This document shows positions 1 to 12,977 of a stretch of 64,000 bases of DNA, one piece after another. The position numbers and the translations under genes are program-made. The notes under the pieces are model-generated. The model had not been told where the DNA came from. It worked only from the letters and a program-made list of their open reading frames with translations, and did not search any database. Source of the stretch: Ciona savignyi (taxonomy: Eukaryota; Chordata; Ascidiacea; Phlebobranchia; Cionidae); contig CH002951.1 of NCBI GenBank assembly GCA_000149265.1, positions 83,143 through 147,142 of the forward strand, in the 5' to 3' direction. Each line of letters starts with the position of its first letter. The stretch's first letter is position 1.

Positions 1-3000
1 TCATTTCATGTGACCAAAACGTTTGGTCTTGCGTTTCAACATAACCCTGTAGTTTCCATAACACTATAAGATGTCTGTGGTCCCGCTTCACACAAGGTAC
101 TCCATCTACGTAAATGTTGGAACAACCGTGAAGCAATATAATACATTCCTTGATCAGATGGTTTCTGGGGAGCAAGCAGATACATAAAAGTCACATTGTC
201 ATAACAAATAACTTAAGAAGGTTAGCATGTCGCCTTTCAGTTGAAGTGTGACAAGATTTAAACTGGTTGGAACTAGTTGCTGTCCTTGGGTAAGGCACTC
301 AGAACACATCACCAAAACCAAATGGATAAATTGGTTCTACATAAATTCAAGGAACGGCCCAATCATATGGTGGGTGCTACGTAGTCTACCAGTTACCCAA
401 GTAAGAGTGTGAAAATACTTCCCCTAGTATTGAAGGATTCCATTGATTTCTCAGTCAATAAGCCCGTTTTATTTTCCCATACAGGTAAAAAAAAATATGT
501 ATATATTTTATAACTAACTACACAGGGTTGTTTAAAAACCAATAGCTTATAGTCAACAATCATACATAATTAGATGTTAACAACTAGACAAAGAGTTCTT
601 AAAAAATAAAATAAAGCAACCTCACCTTGAATCCCATGAAAGTGCATTCTTCTCCCACAATACCAGTTGTTTATATAATACAATATTGACTGTTTGGTAG
701 ATAATAGAAAAGCACTTGTGCTTTGATAGTAATGCTTCGCTTTTGCAGGTCACGATTGATAGAAATCTAACAGTCTATAAATGATGGAATTCTTAGCCGT
801 ATATGTGAAAAACAAGGATTTAGCTAAGGTTATTGTAAGTTACCAACTATCCACAGTAAAAATACTAAACGAATTAGAGTGATTGAAAAAATAATTTAAA
901 TCTTTGTAAATCATAAATTTGTATATGTGAAAAGTTAATGTAAACAACCTTGGTTAGGAACTCCATCCATTGTTCCATTATTACATCAGAAGGTCGGTTA
1001 TTACTGCATAAAGCACATAGTGATGATAGAATTGATGCTTCTGCAAGTAATAGGGAATGAAAATAATTTGTTATTTGATAATGTACAAGGTGCATCTCCA
1101 GATATTTAAAACTTAAACACTAATTTCTACAAAATTAAAGTGATAAATAATAAGTACTTCGATCTGTGTGTGAAGTCACAAAGCACTCTGTGAGGAAACA
1201 ATCAGAGGATAAATTTGACAGAAGTTGAACAACCAATAAAATTGTTGGAAGGTCATGTGACAGGAGGTCCAAGATGGGCAAGACGTCAAACTTGAAACTA
1301 GGGTGACAAAATAATTGTTTTTTTTAGAGTTATAATAAGGGAGAACAGAGAAGAATATGTTTTATTACTTAAATATATGTTGTATAAGGCTCTTAACATT
1401 ACATTTAAATAATGTAGTCAAATAATCAAAAAAGATCATTTAAAATTAAATTTACAACGGCCCAAAAATTGAAAGAATGTAAAAAGCGTCCTATATAAAG
1501 TTTATGTGAATCCCATAACAAAACTATAATAACAACCTTGTAAGAAATCTTGGTACTCGTGTCATTGAAACCAAACATTTTAAACAAGTTTGAGTTTGGT
1601 GTATATCTCTTGCATGTTCAAGAACTAAAGTCGGCATGATTAAAAATTCCTGCAAAAAACAATTTTAAACCCATAACTGCAGAATAAATAAAGTAGAACC
1701 AAAAAATAGTTACTTTAACATTTTTAATATTTTTTAGAAAAAAATAATGTGGTTGCGGTCTTGCGGTATACTAAAAAGTCACATAAACATTTTAAAAACA
1801 ATCAATTTTATCTTGCTTGAACTTTGGACGCATTATTATTTAGGCTGATCATTTAAAATCAGTTTCAAGTTGAAAATCAGTTTTGGTAAAACTCCTGTTA
1901 TGCAGTCAATCTTGCACATCGACATAGATAACGATTTTGCTTGCTTACTTTAGATCTGATATATAATCCTGTTGACCTAAGCCATAGTGATCAAGAACAG
2001 AAAATCAAGTAAGCAGTCTGACAGACATTTAGATGCCATTGTAGACAAGCAGCCGCATCAATATATTGGAATGACCTAAATTTGTTTCCGGCTACTCCTT
2101 TTATTTCCTAGACATAATGTATTATTGTTGTCACATTTAAAGAAAAACTAAACTAACCTTGTTTAGAAGGATTTCAATAGTGGATTCAAGTTCTAATAAA
2201 GACCTTAATGCACAAAGAGGAGATGATACATCATGGTTGTTAGATTCTGGATAGATTAATAAAGTGAATATAAATTAGAAAAAAAAATAATTAAAATACA
2301 AAAAATTTGATAGAATCAGATCATGCGAGTTATATTCCAGTCTGTGTAATTATTTTTTTATTTAATTTAAAATATTTTTTCTTTTACACCTTTTTCCTTT
2401 ACAAAACCGATACTGCTTTACAAATAAGTTACGTTGGGGAAGCAGGCATAAACATATCAATTACATGACAGACCCATTATAACCAGGATGTGCAAACCTT
2501 AGGACCCCTTGGCAGATAATTAAATTCTACAGGATGTACAAACATGTATAGTGGGTACAGAAGAGGTCGCATAAAAAAAACAATTAAAAATTTTGGCTGT
2601 CATCCGTTTCCCAATAAAAGCCATTTTCATACCCTGTAAACGTTTTTAATTTGAAACAACTATATTAACACCTGAATTTTGTGAATCAACCAATCTTGAT
2701 TTTATAAATAAAAGGATCCTATAGAGATTATTTTCTTGTTTTGTTGTGCCAGGACCACCTGTGAAACAATTCCATTTTTTCATTTAATGCATAATAAAGT
2801 CAACTTTGTGTAAAGTCAACCTTAAGTAGAAAATTGCATTGGGTTATTTATATTTTACAAACAAATAAAAAACTACTAATGGATCAAAATCAAAATTTAA
2901 AATTGTCTCATAAGATGCTAATCACATTGATTAAGTGTACTACAATGTCATAAAAATAAATCATTTAGATGGTTATTTTGCAAAAGAACTGCATTTTTAT

Positions 3001-6000
3001 TTTCAAAAAAGGGAAAATTTAGCTCCGCATGTCAAAAAATGTATGGATTAAAACATCACTGGAACATTATGGATGGAATGTTGTATATCTCTAGTACAGG
3101 GGTAGTCAACCCTTGGCGTTGGCACACAAAAGGTTTGTTTATGACATGCCATGTTATTTGACACACACGTAGAATTTATACTAAGCATGTGCAAATTCAA
3201 ACTGTCTATAATATATTCAACAAAAATTCATAAAATAAATTTATCCTTTATCCACGTACTAATATTTAAATTAGGTAGTTGACTATGCAAACCATACATA
3301 ACAATGGTTGACAAATAGCTTTCATTATGATATTATTCATAAACTGGCACACTGCATACAAAAGGTTGCCGACCACTGCTGTAGTAGATAAAAGTTTTAA
3401 ATAAGAATTTGGCTCAGAACTAACATCTTCCCACCAAAAGAGTTATAACAATCTGATCTTACCAAATACTGAAGGAAACAAAAGATCACGAGTTGCGTCT
3501 ATGGCATCAAGAAGCAATTGCTGTTGGGGCTCTGAACCAGTGGCAACATTGGAATGATTGGTTCTGTCAATGTCAACCATACATAGAGGGTGCAAGTTGT
3601 GCAACAACAGAATAAATGTTAGCATTAAATAAACATTAAAATACCAATTATTTTAATTGCCTAACTACAACTATTAATGTGAAAGTTATTGTTGTTCTGG
3701 TTTAATTTTTCTCCAACTCACCTTTTATCCTTGGCTTTTTTATTTTGTTACATGTGTAAATAGTGGTTTTTAGTTTTTTTTATTTGTATCAATTGTATGA
3801 CTCGGTAAGATGTATATTCTGATGTGTACAGTTTCAAAAACATACTGTGTGGTAAAACAAGAGGAAATCTGTATTGAGCAAATCTCCCATCTTAGGTATT
3901 TATTTAAAATACATTTGTGTTTATTATTTAAATTTTTCGTATTATTTATATTTTTTTATTTTATATACACTTTATGAAAATTGCAGACTATACAACAACA
4001 CCAAAAATTAAATGGCATAATCTGTAACAAAAGTATTTGTTACAAATTAATAAGAAACCACAAATATTTTTCTTGCACAAAAGACCTAGCAAGTGATCGT
4101 ATTGATATGATTAACCCACCTTGGCCCAGGGGAATATCCGGTAAACTTGGAGCAATAATGAAGAAACATCATTAATGTCTCAGAAGAAATCCCACCAATA
4201 AAATTTGGGACTGTTTGAACTAAAAAAAATTAAAACCATTATATAGTTTTTCAGAACATACAAATATTTAATTTTAGGGAAAAATCTGAACTAAGAAGAG
4301 TGATTCAAGGTTGCAGCTATAAATGACAATTTTATAATGTTATTTTATGTCATGATTTCATTGTTAAACTATACCCATAATCTGAATCATATATATTAAC
4401 ATGTCATACAGTTATATATAATTCACTGTATTAAATAGCTGAAAATGGCATTTAACTACAAAGAGTTCTAGATTCAACTACAACCATAATAAGGGTCTGA
4501 TTAAAATTATTTCTTCTTATTTAGTGATTGATGCTTTAAAAAAATAAGCTGACATATGTAAACAACCATATTTGAAAAGTTCAATCACCTGTATTTATAA
4601 TTTTTGATCCCAGTTGGGCTTTTTTCCGATGAGGTGTAATTGGTTTAACACTCGGTTCTACAGCAGCATATTGGTCTGTAATGGTTGGGTTGTCCATACA
4701 TAAATATTTATTACATATATATGAATATTTATTCTTGGGAAAAATATAATTTAGAGGTGTACAGCATTTACCACTGTTAACATCATTTAAGTACGGTATA
4801 CAATGCATTTATGTGTTGACATTTTAGTATAAATATCTCATATTATGTATTCCAATTTCTAAAACTTGTTAACACTTTATATTGGTATATTGACATTATG
4901 GTGAGAAATAACAAAACCGTAATTTATAGATGTGACAAAAACAGATTTAAGTTCCAAAGTTATCTCACCATTGTGTTTAAACCTCTTAATATTGCTTGTA
5001 ACTCTAGGGCTCTCCGGTTTTACTAATCTGATGATCTTTTTTGCTGACTCATCAGTTTTCGAACAGGACCAGTTACCATTTGCAAAAGATTGTTGCACAA
5101 ATGGATTTTTGTTAGATGTCCTGGGATTCACATAATTGTATGAAAATCATCAGTAAACTACAGATGATTATAAGTTATATTTTCTAAGTATTATGCTTTG
5201 CAGTTTCTACAGCGCATTACGTTGACATCAGAATAACCCAATTACAACACTTTGGCACTTTAGGCCTATGAAATATATATTAACTGATGTGTATGTTTGG
5301 AGGTCCAACCGGTTAGTCTGATGGTTTAGTGCGATAACTTCTAATGGAAAGGTTGCATGTATGAAACTGGCAGCTAACTCGTTGGTGGTGTCTTTGGGCA
5401 AGGCACTTTACAGAAATTGCCCGACCCCAGAGCATTAATGGATTCTACCAAATTGAAGGAGAATGTGAATCATACACCGTACAACATACTGCAATAACTT
5501 CGGTAACTCGACGGTTGGTGCACGCTGATCTGGCGATTGCCGTGTGTTAACCCCCTTGATTTTCCCATTCACGGGATATACATGAATATCCTATCCTATC
5601 CTATCCTAGGTATGGCAAAATTTTTGTGTGTGATATCAAATTTGTGTGATGGAAACCATACAAAAACTGGTGCTGTTAGATTTGGGATGGTAGATTTATA
5701 TACTTTTCTTTAATAATGTGTTATATGACCACATACACAACTACGTACATTCTTACTTTTTGTTTATGGTTTGACTTTCCCCTCAATCAAAGACAATGAT
5801 TACAAAAAAATAAAAACAGATTTTATATTCTATAGTCCTTCCTCCTACGGTACATTTAAGTTATCTCATGCTTATCATTTCTAAGATATGTTGCTCTGTA
5901 ACAGTTCCTCATACTGAAAACACAAAATTAAAATAGTTTCAATATCTGGGACCGGGTACAGTTTTAACAACACTTTGTTTGTGTATACTGTTTTAAAAAA

Positions 6001-9000
6001 TATGCAATTAATGAGATTTCCTGCATATTGCAAGTTAGCCTATAATAACAATTTCACAAAACTATGTTACTGCTGATCACTTTTTTAACACTATTTGACT
6101 TATCATATTATTATTCTGATTTTTTATTTCAGCATTTAAAATAAAATTTATATTTCACTCTAAAAAAGTACACACAACTCACTGTTCTTTGGATTCCTGC
6201 AACAGCATTTTATTTCTGAAGGTTAGGTTTTGAATCATGTTCTCAGCTTCCTTTAATTCGGCGTCTTTGAATTTGATCTGGTCTCTTAATACTTCCATCT
6301 AGATAAAATACATGATTTTGATTGTGATAGCTACATAAGCTGTCCCGGTGAGCTTACATGATAGAACAATTAACTTTAAGAGCAAGAAGTCTGTGGAATC
6401 AATAACAACAACATCTAATGTCTACATACAAGGTACGTAGGAGCTCTTGCTTGAAACTAACATGGAATTGCCAGGTAGGACATCATAAATATGGCTGTGT
6501 GTACGATTTTTTAATCAACTATTATCATCTGTTGTAATTTAGTCAGTTAATGTTTTTTTAATTAATAACCCTGACATCAGGGTTTTACGAATGCTGGCTC
6601 CTGAACAACTTCTTTAAAATCACATCAAAATCAATATTGCACAAATTGAAAATCTCTTCTGCTTTGTATAACTAATTTTAAATTTCTCTTTAAAAAAAAA
6701 AGATTATATGATGTTTAAATATTTTTAACTTGAAAAAACGTTGTGGAAACCACTGTCGCTATTATTACTTATAAAAAGTCAACTCATATCCCCAGCCATA
6801 ACTAGCACAATAAAACAGCATACTAAAAAGTTTTAAATTAAAAAATATAAATAAATATATGATGCGGTTCGGTTGCATGGTAGACATTAGTTTCCTACCT
6901 TTTTAGACATATCCGCTTCTAATTTAGTTACTTCGTCTTTCATCATAGATTCATTTGTTAGTTTTGCTTGCAATTCTTTGTTCATCAATTTCTCAACATT
7001 CTTCAGTTTATCTCGTAACAAACGAGCTTCTCCACATTTTTGATTGTTTAACGTCTCCAGGTCCTTAATCTATGATGTGAAGCAAAAATACAAAATGTGG
7101 GAAATCTGTTTTAATATTATTTGCACATTAATATCATTTGAAGTTTTTGGATTTTTTAACCATGTGTCTACAAACTATGTAGAGAAAAAAACTCCTTTTT
7201 TAAAAAAATGTTTTTCCCGAACTTTTAATCTCTGTTTGTTTAACATTCTCATAGGTCTGTGTGCATTAATTCCACCCAAAGGCATAGTACATCTACTACA
7301 TAAAAGAAGTATGCATATAAGAATGTTTAATTAATCCCAATAACAGGCTTAGTTTATACTACAAACAAAAGGAGCTGTAGTCATTTGTAGGGTAGGCCTA
7401 TTCAAGACTGCATTTAAAAGATGGGGATGAAGTGTAGTTTAAAAGGATTAAGGTAATTAAGGCCATTTAGATTTAACCAAAATACATTACATATGATGTA
7501 TAATTACCAGTTTGTTAAGTTATAAATAAGTAGTGATGTGGCAGACGAAATAGGTTGGTTTTCCAATAATATTATTACTGTTTTACCACATTAATATACT
7601 ATAACGATAATTGAATAAACAAAAAAAATCGATTAAATAACTTAGTTTAATAACCATGAGACTGAGAAACAAAAACTAAAGCAAATATAACCTTTTTCTC
7701 CTGTTCTTTAAGTTGTTTAGATGGTGAGATTGATAGATCTTTAACAGGAAGTGTTGGGCCACTGGACGTTACTGTTCTGAAGTTTAAATTATTTAATCTC
7801 CCTTATTACTATCATGAGCTCAGCGCGTTTGTCCGAGTCATCAAATGATACAAGCATCTTCTCTTTCGAAAAGGTGCATGTTAAACAAGGGTCAAACAAT
7901 CCTTGCATATACGCTTTGCATAAGATTGATTATTATAGTTGAAGAAAACGGGTTAGCCTTTCCAACTCTCTTAAGTTTACTCGCGTTACAACCAATATAC
8001 TAATTATTAGAATTCCGTGTTATTTCGCTTGGTAGAAGAGTACTGCGTACAAAACACAAACTAGGTAGCATCATATCAACAAGGGGATTTGTATTACGGT
8101 ACATTAAAAGCCCGCATTGACCACCGCAGCTGAGCGGGGATTGATATAAATTTAAACAAGACAGAATTATTGTTTATTGCATACCGGTATACAATTTTCT
8201 ATACTTGTACAGTGGTCGGTTTAGACCACATAAACAGGTTCGCTAGACACTGTATGCTTACATGCCTGTCAAATGTACATTACATTTGATAAGTTTTGTG
8301 CTACATGGAATGCTTATGAATATTAAGACTTGTAAAGTGGGTTGTGAAATGGGAATAGTATAACTTTCTGTAGGATAGGGGTTATAGGATATTCATTTTT
8401 ATCCCCGTGAATGGGAAAACCAAGGGGGTTAACACACGGACAATCGTCAGATCACCTCGCGCCCATCGTCGGGTTACCGGAGCTATTGCAGTGTGTTGTA
8501 TATGATAGACACATTCCTTCAATTTGGTAGAACCCATTAATCCGCTGGGTTCAAGCAATGTCCGTAAAGTGCATTGCCAAAGGACACAACCGACTAGCTA
8601 GCGACCAGTTTCGCACCTGCAACCTTTCGATTGAAAGGCGACGCACTTAACCGTTAGACCGGGCCGGACTGTAGTTTTATATTTTATTCTTTTAGCACCA
8701 TCACTGCCACTTTTCGGCTGCAAGGCTTAATATAAACAAATTAATTCTTTAATTTACCTTTTATGTAAATTTGAAAGCTGTTTAAACTTGAATGACCCAC
8801 TAGCACTATTCTGCTTTGTATCAGGAAGTTTCGGTTTTGACATACTGGTACATGTCAAGTTTTTTGACTCAACCTGTGAAGCTAAGACTTCTAATTCTTC
8901 TAATTCTGCACCGGTAAAATCGTCATCGAATTCTATCCCAGTTGTCGAATTTACTCCATAATCGTTAAATTTGGTTCCCTTGGTTTGATCAGCAGATGAG

Positions 9001-9122
9001 AAGCCAACTCGTGGGCGCTTTGAAGCAGGGAGTTCAAATTCTCGAGATAGCTGTTTCATGTTGATTGGTTTGAACTTTTTCTTGTTAAGAGTTTTAGGAT
9101 TCTTGGTGACAGCAAAGGCCAT
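1..9122 (-). CDS. ATRIP: ATRIP, ATR-interacting protein (3' end beyond window)
   Basis: Obligate partner of ATR kinase; it binds RPA-coated single-stranded DNA and brings ATR to stalled forks. Exons in transcript order (minus strand): 8758-9122, 7692-7776, 6899-7069, 6183-6298, 4969-5120, 4589-4675, 4120-4219, 3463-3563, 2158-2246, 1537-1649, 1158-1297, 949-1040, 772-823, 626-689, <1-164. All phases agree and give about 630 residues before the left edge (human about 790). Seen: a basic SKRPRVGF patch near residue 34, then DFTGAELEELEVLASQ at residues 68-83, which matches the human acidic motif DFTADDLEELDTLASQ that binds RPA70. Exons 3-4 encode a charged coiled coil. Exon 1158-1297 encodes LPTILLVVQLLSNLSSD, like human LPSVLLAVELLSLLAD. 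The start ATG (9122-9120) opens the only long exon. A pyrimidine-rich AG at 9193-9194 just upstream could be a cis or spliced-leader acceptor. The small exons 772-823 and 626-689 are the least certain. Confidence 0.9.
240..420 (+). repeat. Very degenerate tRNA-SINE fragment
   Basis: In an ATRIP intron. Weak likeness to the SINE body is seen in the segment with TCCTTGGGTAAGGCACT and the later GGTTCTAC/AATTCAAGGAACG blocks. Both ends are lost. Confidence 0.35.
3097..3378. mobile_element. hAT-type MITE, 282 bp
   Basis: Lies in an ATRIP intron. It begins CAGGGGTAGTCAACCC and ends GGTTGCCGACCACTG, so the ends are imperfect inverted repeats of the hAT type. It is flanked by CTCTAGTA and CTGTAGTA, an 8-bp target duplication with one mismatch. 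There is no coding capacity. Confidence 0.8.
5300..5608 (+). mobile_element. tRNA-derived SINE (Ciona composite SINE type)
   Basis: Lies in the ATRIP intron between the coiled-coil exons and exon 4969-5120. It has a tRNA-like head with an A-box-like GTCTGATGGTTTAGTGCG, a body with TTGGGCAAGGCACTTTAC and TTCTACCAAATTGAAGGA, and the conserved end CCATTCACGGG followed by ATCCTATCCTATCC. Diverged but full length. Confidence 0.85.
8371..8669 (-). mobile_element. tRNA-derived SINE, full length, inverted
   Basis: In ATRIP intron 1, the same orientation as ATRIP. The tail end (8371 side) reads ATCCCCGTGAATGGG and the head (8669 side) ends at CCGGGCCGGAC, the complement of the GGCCCGGTCTAACGG tRNA-like head. 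Confidence 0.88.
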
Positions 9123-9799
9123 CGGGAGGTTTATGCATTGCTTTATAAGTCCATATTAGATTATCAAGCCGCAAATTTCATATTATGTCATGCTAAAAGA
9201 AAATTAGAGGAAGTTACAATCTGGACTTACAGTACAAAACTGGGAAAAACTAAGAGCGGGAAGGAGGGAAACTGCACATTAAAATTGCACTCTAAAATAA
9301 AGATTATGGTATAAGAGTTAAAGGTATAAACATGGGGTTTCAGTGAACAGTTTCCCTTCTTTCTTTCTTCCCTCTTTCCCATCTTTTAGTGTTGCCCTAC
9401 AAAACTACGTTATTTAAGTATTAAAAATTAAACACGATTGCGTTAAAGCCTTTAATCTCAACTCCAGAACTAATTGAACATTAATCTCAACTCCAGAAGT
9501 AATTAAAAGCTGCACTAAGACTAACACTCAAATCTTGATTTTGTGTGCAGTTTTCCTTCTTCACTCTTTGCCTTTTTTTAGTTTTTCCCTTGTTTTTGGT
9601 AAATCATTTGTTTCCATAGGCGTTTTTTTAAATAAAAGTTAAGTTAGTTAATTAAAACATTTAGAGACCACTGTTTATAAAATACATTTTGATTTAACTC
9701 TATGTTTACTTTTAATTGTGCTGTGTTTCATGCTGTATTTCGTGAATTTAAATCGTTTGCCCCAACATGTTGGTAAAATCGAGGAGTACCATCGTTTAA

Positions 9800-9935
9800 A
9801 AGGATAGAATATTCATGTTTATCCTCGAGAATGAGAAAACCAAAGTGGTTGGGCAATCTCCATATCATCTCGCGCCCACGTCAGGTTACCAGAGCTATTG
9901 CAGTGTGTTGTATAAACGTTCCTTTTTGTACATAG
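9800..9935 (-). repeat. tRNA-SINE 3' fragment
   Basis: A 3' part of the SINE in inverted orientation, including the complement of CATTC..GGATAAACATGAATAT and the segment CAGAGCTATTGCAGTGTGTT. The tRNA-like head is missing. Confidence 0.7.
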
Positions 9936-10301
9936 TGGACATGTTCCTCGTTTATGGTTGGTCATCGATGCCATAATTCAGTAAAATCAGCGCGCTACTA
10001 ATTTAAGTGTTCGCACTCAATTTAGCAGCGCGCTCGTAACCTTTCACCTCGCCAAGACTGATATCTGCGAAGGGTGTCTGTGCCAGCACTCATATACTAG
10101 GGATACTACCCCGAGTGGATTAATTTCCACATTACACCGATAATTCCAAAACATACTGAATAAATTTATCAATGGACTGATTAAATCGCAAAAAATAAAA
10201 ATGCAGTGAAAAAACGAGCGTTTTATACTTTCGTGAAATGGTGGGAAAAAGGAATACAATAGCTATCTTCCTCGTGACATCCATATAGATACGGTATAAA
10301 C

Positions 10302-10860
10302 CAGGGGTCGACAACCTACGACCCGCGGGCCCATCCGGCCCGCCAAGCAGAATCATCCGGCCCGAAACATCTTACTGAAGTATTATAGAATACGGCCCAC
10401 TGTGTCATCTGCAGTCTTAGATTTTGATGAATTTTAACAATCTATGCGGCAATAACAAAAATGCGCCTGATCGTGTCTATTGAGATTGTGTGCGTGCAGA
10501 CAAAGAAAATGCTTTGAGAGGAAAGCCATAAGTGTGTATGTTTGTTGGCATGCGCATTAGTGAGCGTAGAAGCAATCCAATTGTAATATTATGACATTAA
10601 TTATGACGTGTAACATTATGACACAACAGACATCGTTTTTGCTATTTCATATGTATTTGCATCGTGTTCTTTACTAACTGAAGTCCTGTACGATATATAA
10701 TACTAGGTTGTAAACATATATTTTTCTAATAGATTTTGCAATCTTAAAATGTTATCAAAACGTAGAAAAGTTGATGTGGAGTTGAGAAATTTACTACGGC
10801 CCGCCGAGATCATGTTAAGTTTGGTTTTGGTCCGCGACTATAAAAGGTTGCCGACCCCTG
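10302..10860. mobile_element. hAT-type MITE, 559 bp, perfect 8-bp TSD
   Basis: The ends are CAGGGGTCGACAACCT and AGGTTGCCGACCCCTG. It is flanked by perfect copies of GTATAAAC (10294-10301 and 10861-10868), the 8-bp duplication expected of hAT. A left-truncated relative lies at 39422-39942. No transposase is seen; the short open frames inside it are not genes. Confidence 0.93.
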
Positions 10861-11206
10861 GTATAAACAATAATGGCGACGATAAATCTTACACGACAAG
10901 TTACGAATATTCATACGCTTTATGTATACAGCTCCCCGGTTATTGTTTAAACTATACATAAAATTAAATAAACTCTATAACTATTCATTTGATTAAGAAA
11001 ATCGTATCATCTTTCAGCACAACAATCGGGTTGAATGACCGATCATCACTCACGAGCAGAATTGGTGGAAGATCAGCGGGGCAATTTAAAATCACAGAAA
11101 AATAAAAATTTAAAATCTTACATGGACCAATCTATTACAACTCCCAACTATATTAAACCTCGTGGAAATTTCTAGGTTGTAAAATACTGTGGTTTACATC
11201 GTCCTA

Positions 11207-11385
11207 CAGATTAGTCTGGTGGTTTAGTGCGTCGCATTTCAGCCGAAGGGTTTCAGGTTCGACTGGTCGCTAGCTAGTCTGTTGTGTCCTTGCGCAAGGC
11301 AATTAACAGACATTGTCTGAAAACAGCGGTTTAAGGGGTTCTACCAAATTGAAGAAAAAAGGTGTCATATGCAGAATGTCCAAGA
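11207..11385 (+). repeat. tRNA-SINE 5' fragment
   Basis: Head and first body segment of the SINE (GTCTGGTGGTTTAGTGCG, then GGTCGCTAGCTAGTCTG and TTCTACCAAATTGAAG). It is cut off before the tail. Confidence 0.7.
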
Positions 11386-11573
11386 ATACCCCTTCAACAC
11401 TGCGATATTATGATCGTACGCCACCACCTTCGACCTGACTTATATAAGCGGGTTTCTCCCTGGATTCTATCACCATTCGGATTTTCCAATACTCGGAATT
11501 TAAGTCAAGGGTTAAAAAGAATACTGATCTAGATATTTGTTTCCAAACTATCGCTTACCCGTGGGAGGAGGAT

Positions 11574-11758
11574 GAGGATATTCATAGAGGATATTCGCCG
11601 CGTTGCCGAAGCTTTTGTAGTTGTTCTGTGTCCTCTAGGTTTAGGCAATGTACGTTAAGTGCCATGCCCAAGAACACAACCGACTAGCTAGCGACTGGTT
11701 TCGAATCTACAACCGTTCGTTTTCAAGGTGTCGCACTAAACCGCCAGACTAACCGATT
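11574..11758 (-). repeat. tRNA-SINE fragment, inverted and internally deleted
   Basis: Reads as the complement of the SINE head (GGTTAGTCTGGCGGTTTAG) joined to the middle region. It lies 190 bp from the plus-oriented copy at 11207-11385, making a loose inverted pair. Confidence 0.65.
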
Positions 11759-12420
11759 GGACAATCGAATAACTATTCTTCATTGACTTCTAATTAATCC
11801 GCCTACAATCGATACAAAATCTCGACTCACCTGTATTATTACGTATTAAAACAATGGGACTACTTCATGGTGACGTTGATGGCCGAATCAAGTCCTGTTC
11901 TTTCATGCCAAATGTTTTTTTCGGCCTCATGTTTGGTGGGATACTTCATACGTCGGGTTCGGCGTTCCCGATGTGAATAATATGCTTTATTAAATCAATA
12001 ATATGCTTTATTAACCGAGGTCAAATTACGAAGTTAAGGATGCCCGTTCGTGCCTTCGTAAAAGTTGCAACATGCTTTTTATTTTGCGAAAATGTCAATA
12101 TTGCACCCAGCTTCACACTTAAACATTTTCTTAGGAAACGCGTACTCTCACATGTATCATACATATTTGTCGGTGGATATCAATGTAGAATCGCCTTATA
12201 TGTCCACGTCGACCACAACCAAATTACTCGCGAATATGCTGGTGTTGATACCATGTCCCGTTCTCACCGGATTTTACGAAAATGCGCTGTAGGCTTCGAT
12301 GCTCGTTTTTGTCGCCTGGTACCCCTTGCACGATTTAATGTTGTTGAGCGGCAGTTTTTATCGATTTACCGGTTTTGATATGAACCTTATAGATGTTATC
12401 TATTCATCTGGATAAGAAAA

Positions 12421-12540
12421 CAGAACGATTTACCATCGAAAAAACAGAACGATTTACCATCGAAAAAACAGAACGATTTACCATAAAAAAACAGAACGAT
12501 TTACCATCAAAAAAACAGAACGATTTACCATCCAAAAAAT
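12421..12540. repeat. 24-bp minisatellite, five copies
   Basis: Five tandem copies of CAGAACGATTTACCATC plus an A-run, starting at 12421, 12445, 12469, 12492 and 12516. The fourth is one base short. It lies about 440 bp upstream of the CUB-EGF start codon. Confidence 0.95.
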
Positions 12541-12977
12541 TGGGTGACTCAATAGAATAATGTAATTTAAAACGTTTGAATATTTTTTTAAGTTAACATT
12601 TTATTATATTTGGTAAGCCTGGCATTCATAAATTAAAGACTATCATCTATAGTATATTTGTGTAGTGAACATCACAGGAAATTCTTTCTTTGACACCCAT
12701 TTAAACGGTCCCGATTAATGGTCGTTAATCTTGTAAATGGATTATCAGATACTTAATCAAACTTTATTGTACAGTGCAGATTAACTTAGATAGATGCCAC
12801 CCCGGATATTCATACAATTAATTAATGAAGTGGATGCTTTATATTTCAAGTGCGCGATATTCTTTATAATAAGTTTACAATATTTATCGATTTGTGGCAT
12901 ACGTCGGTTACTAGTTTGGCTCATAATTATTTGATATTTAATTTTTAAGCAGAGTGGATAATTTTGGTGATAAAGCC

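Larger units (their letters stand above)
9123..12977. other. Intergenic region between ATRIP and the CUB-EGF gene
   Basis: The two genes diverge, so both promoters must lie here. No exon of recognisable protein is seen. It holds three SINE fragments (9800-9935, 11207-11385, 11574-11758), a 559-bp hAT MITE (10302-10860) and a 24-bp minisatellite (12421-12540). Open frames at 12040-12378 show no recognised domain. Confidence 0.7.

Noticed and set aside
5880..5925. Possible extra ATRIP exon after TTTTCAG on the minus strand (EELLQSN)
   Set aside because: It does not fit the phase of the flanking exons and runs into a stop, whereas joining 6183-6298 directly to 4969-5120 keeps the frame.
7044..7334. 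Plus-strand open frame of 96 codons
   Set aside because: Antisense across an ATRIP exon and AT-rich intron; hydrophobic, low-complexity, no recognisable domain or splice support.
10749..10961. Open frame of 70 codons
   Set aside because: Lies across the right end and TSD of the hAT MITE at 10302-10860.
12040..12378. Plus-strand open frame of 112 codons
   Set aside because: No domain recognised, overlapped by another frame, between degenerate SINE fragments; most likely chance.
12421..12540. CRISPR-like regular repeats
   Set aside because: Units are contiguous with no unique spacers and the sequence is animal; it is a minisatellite.
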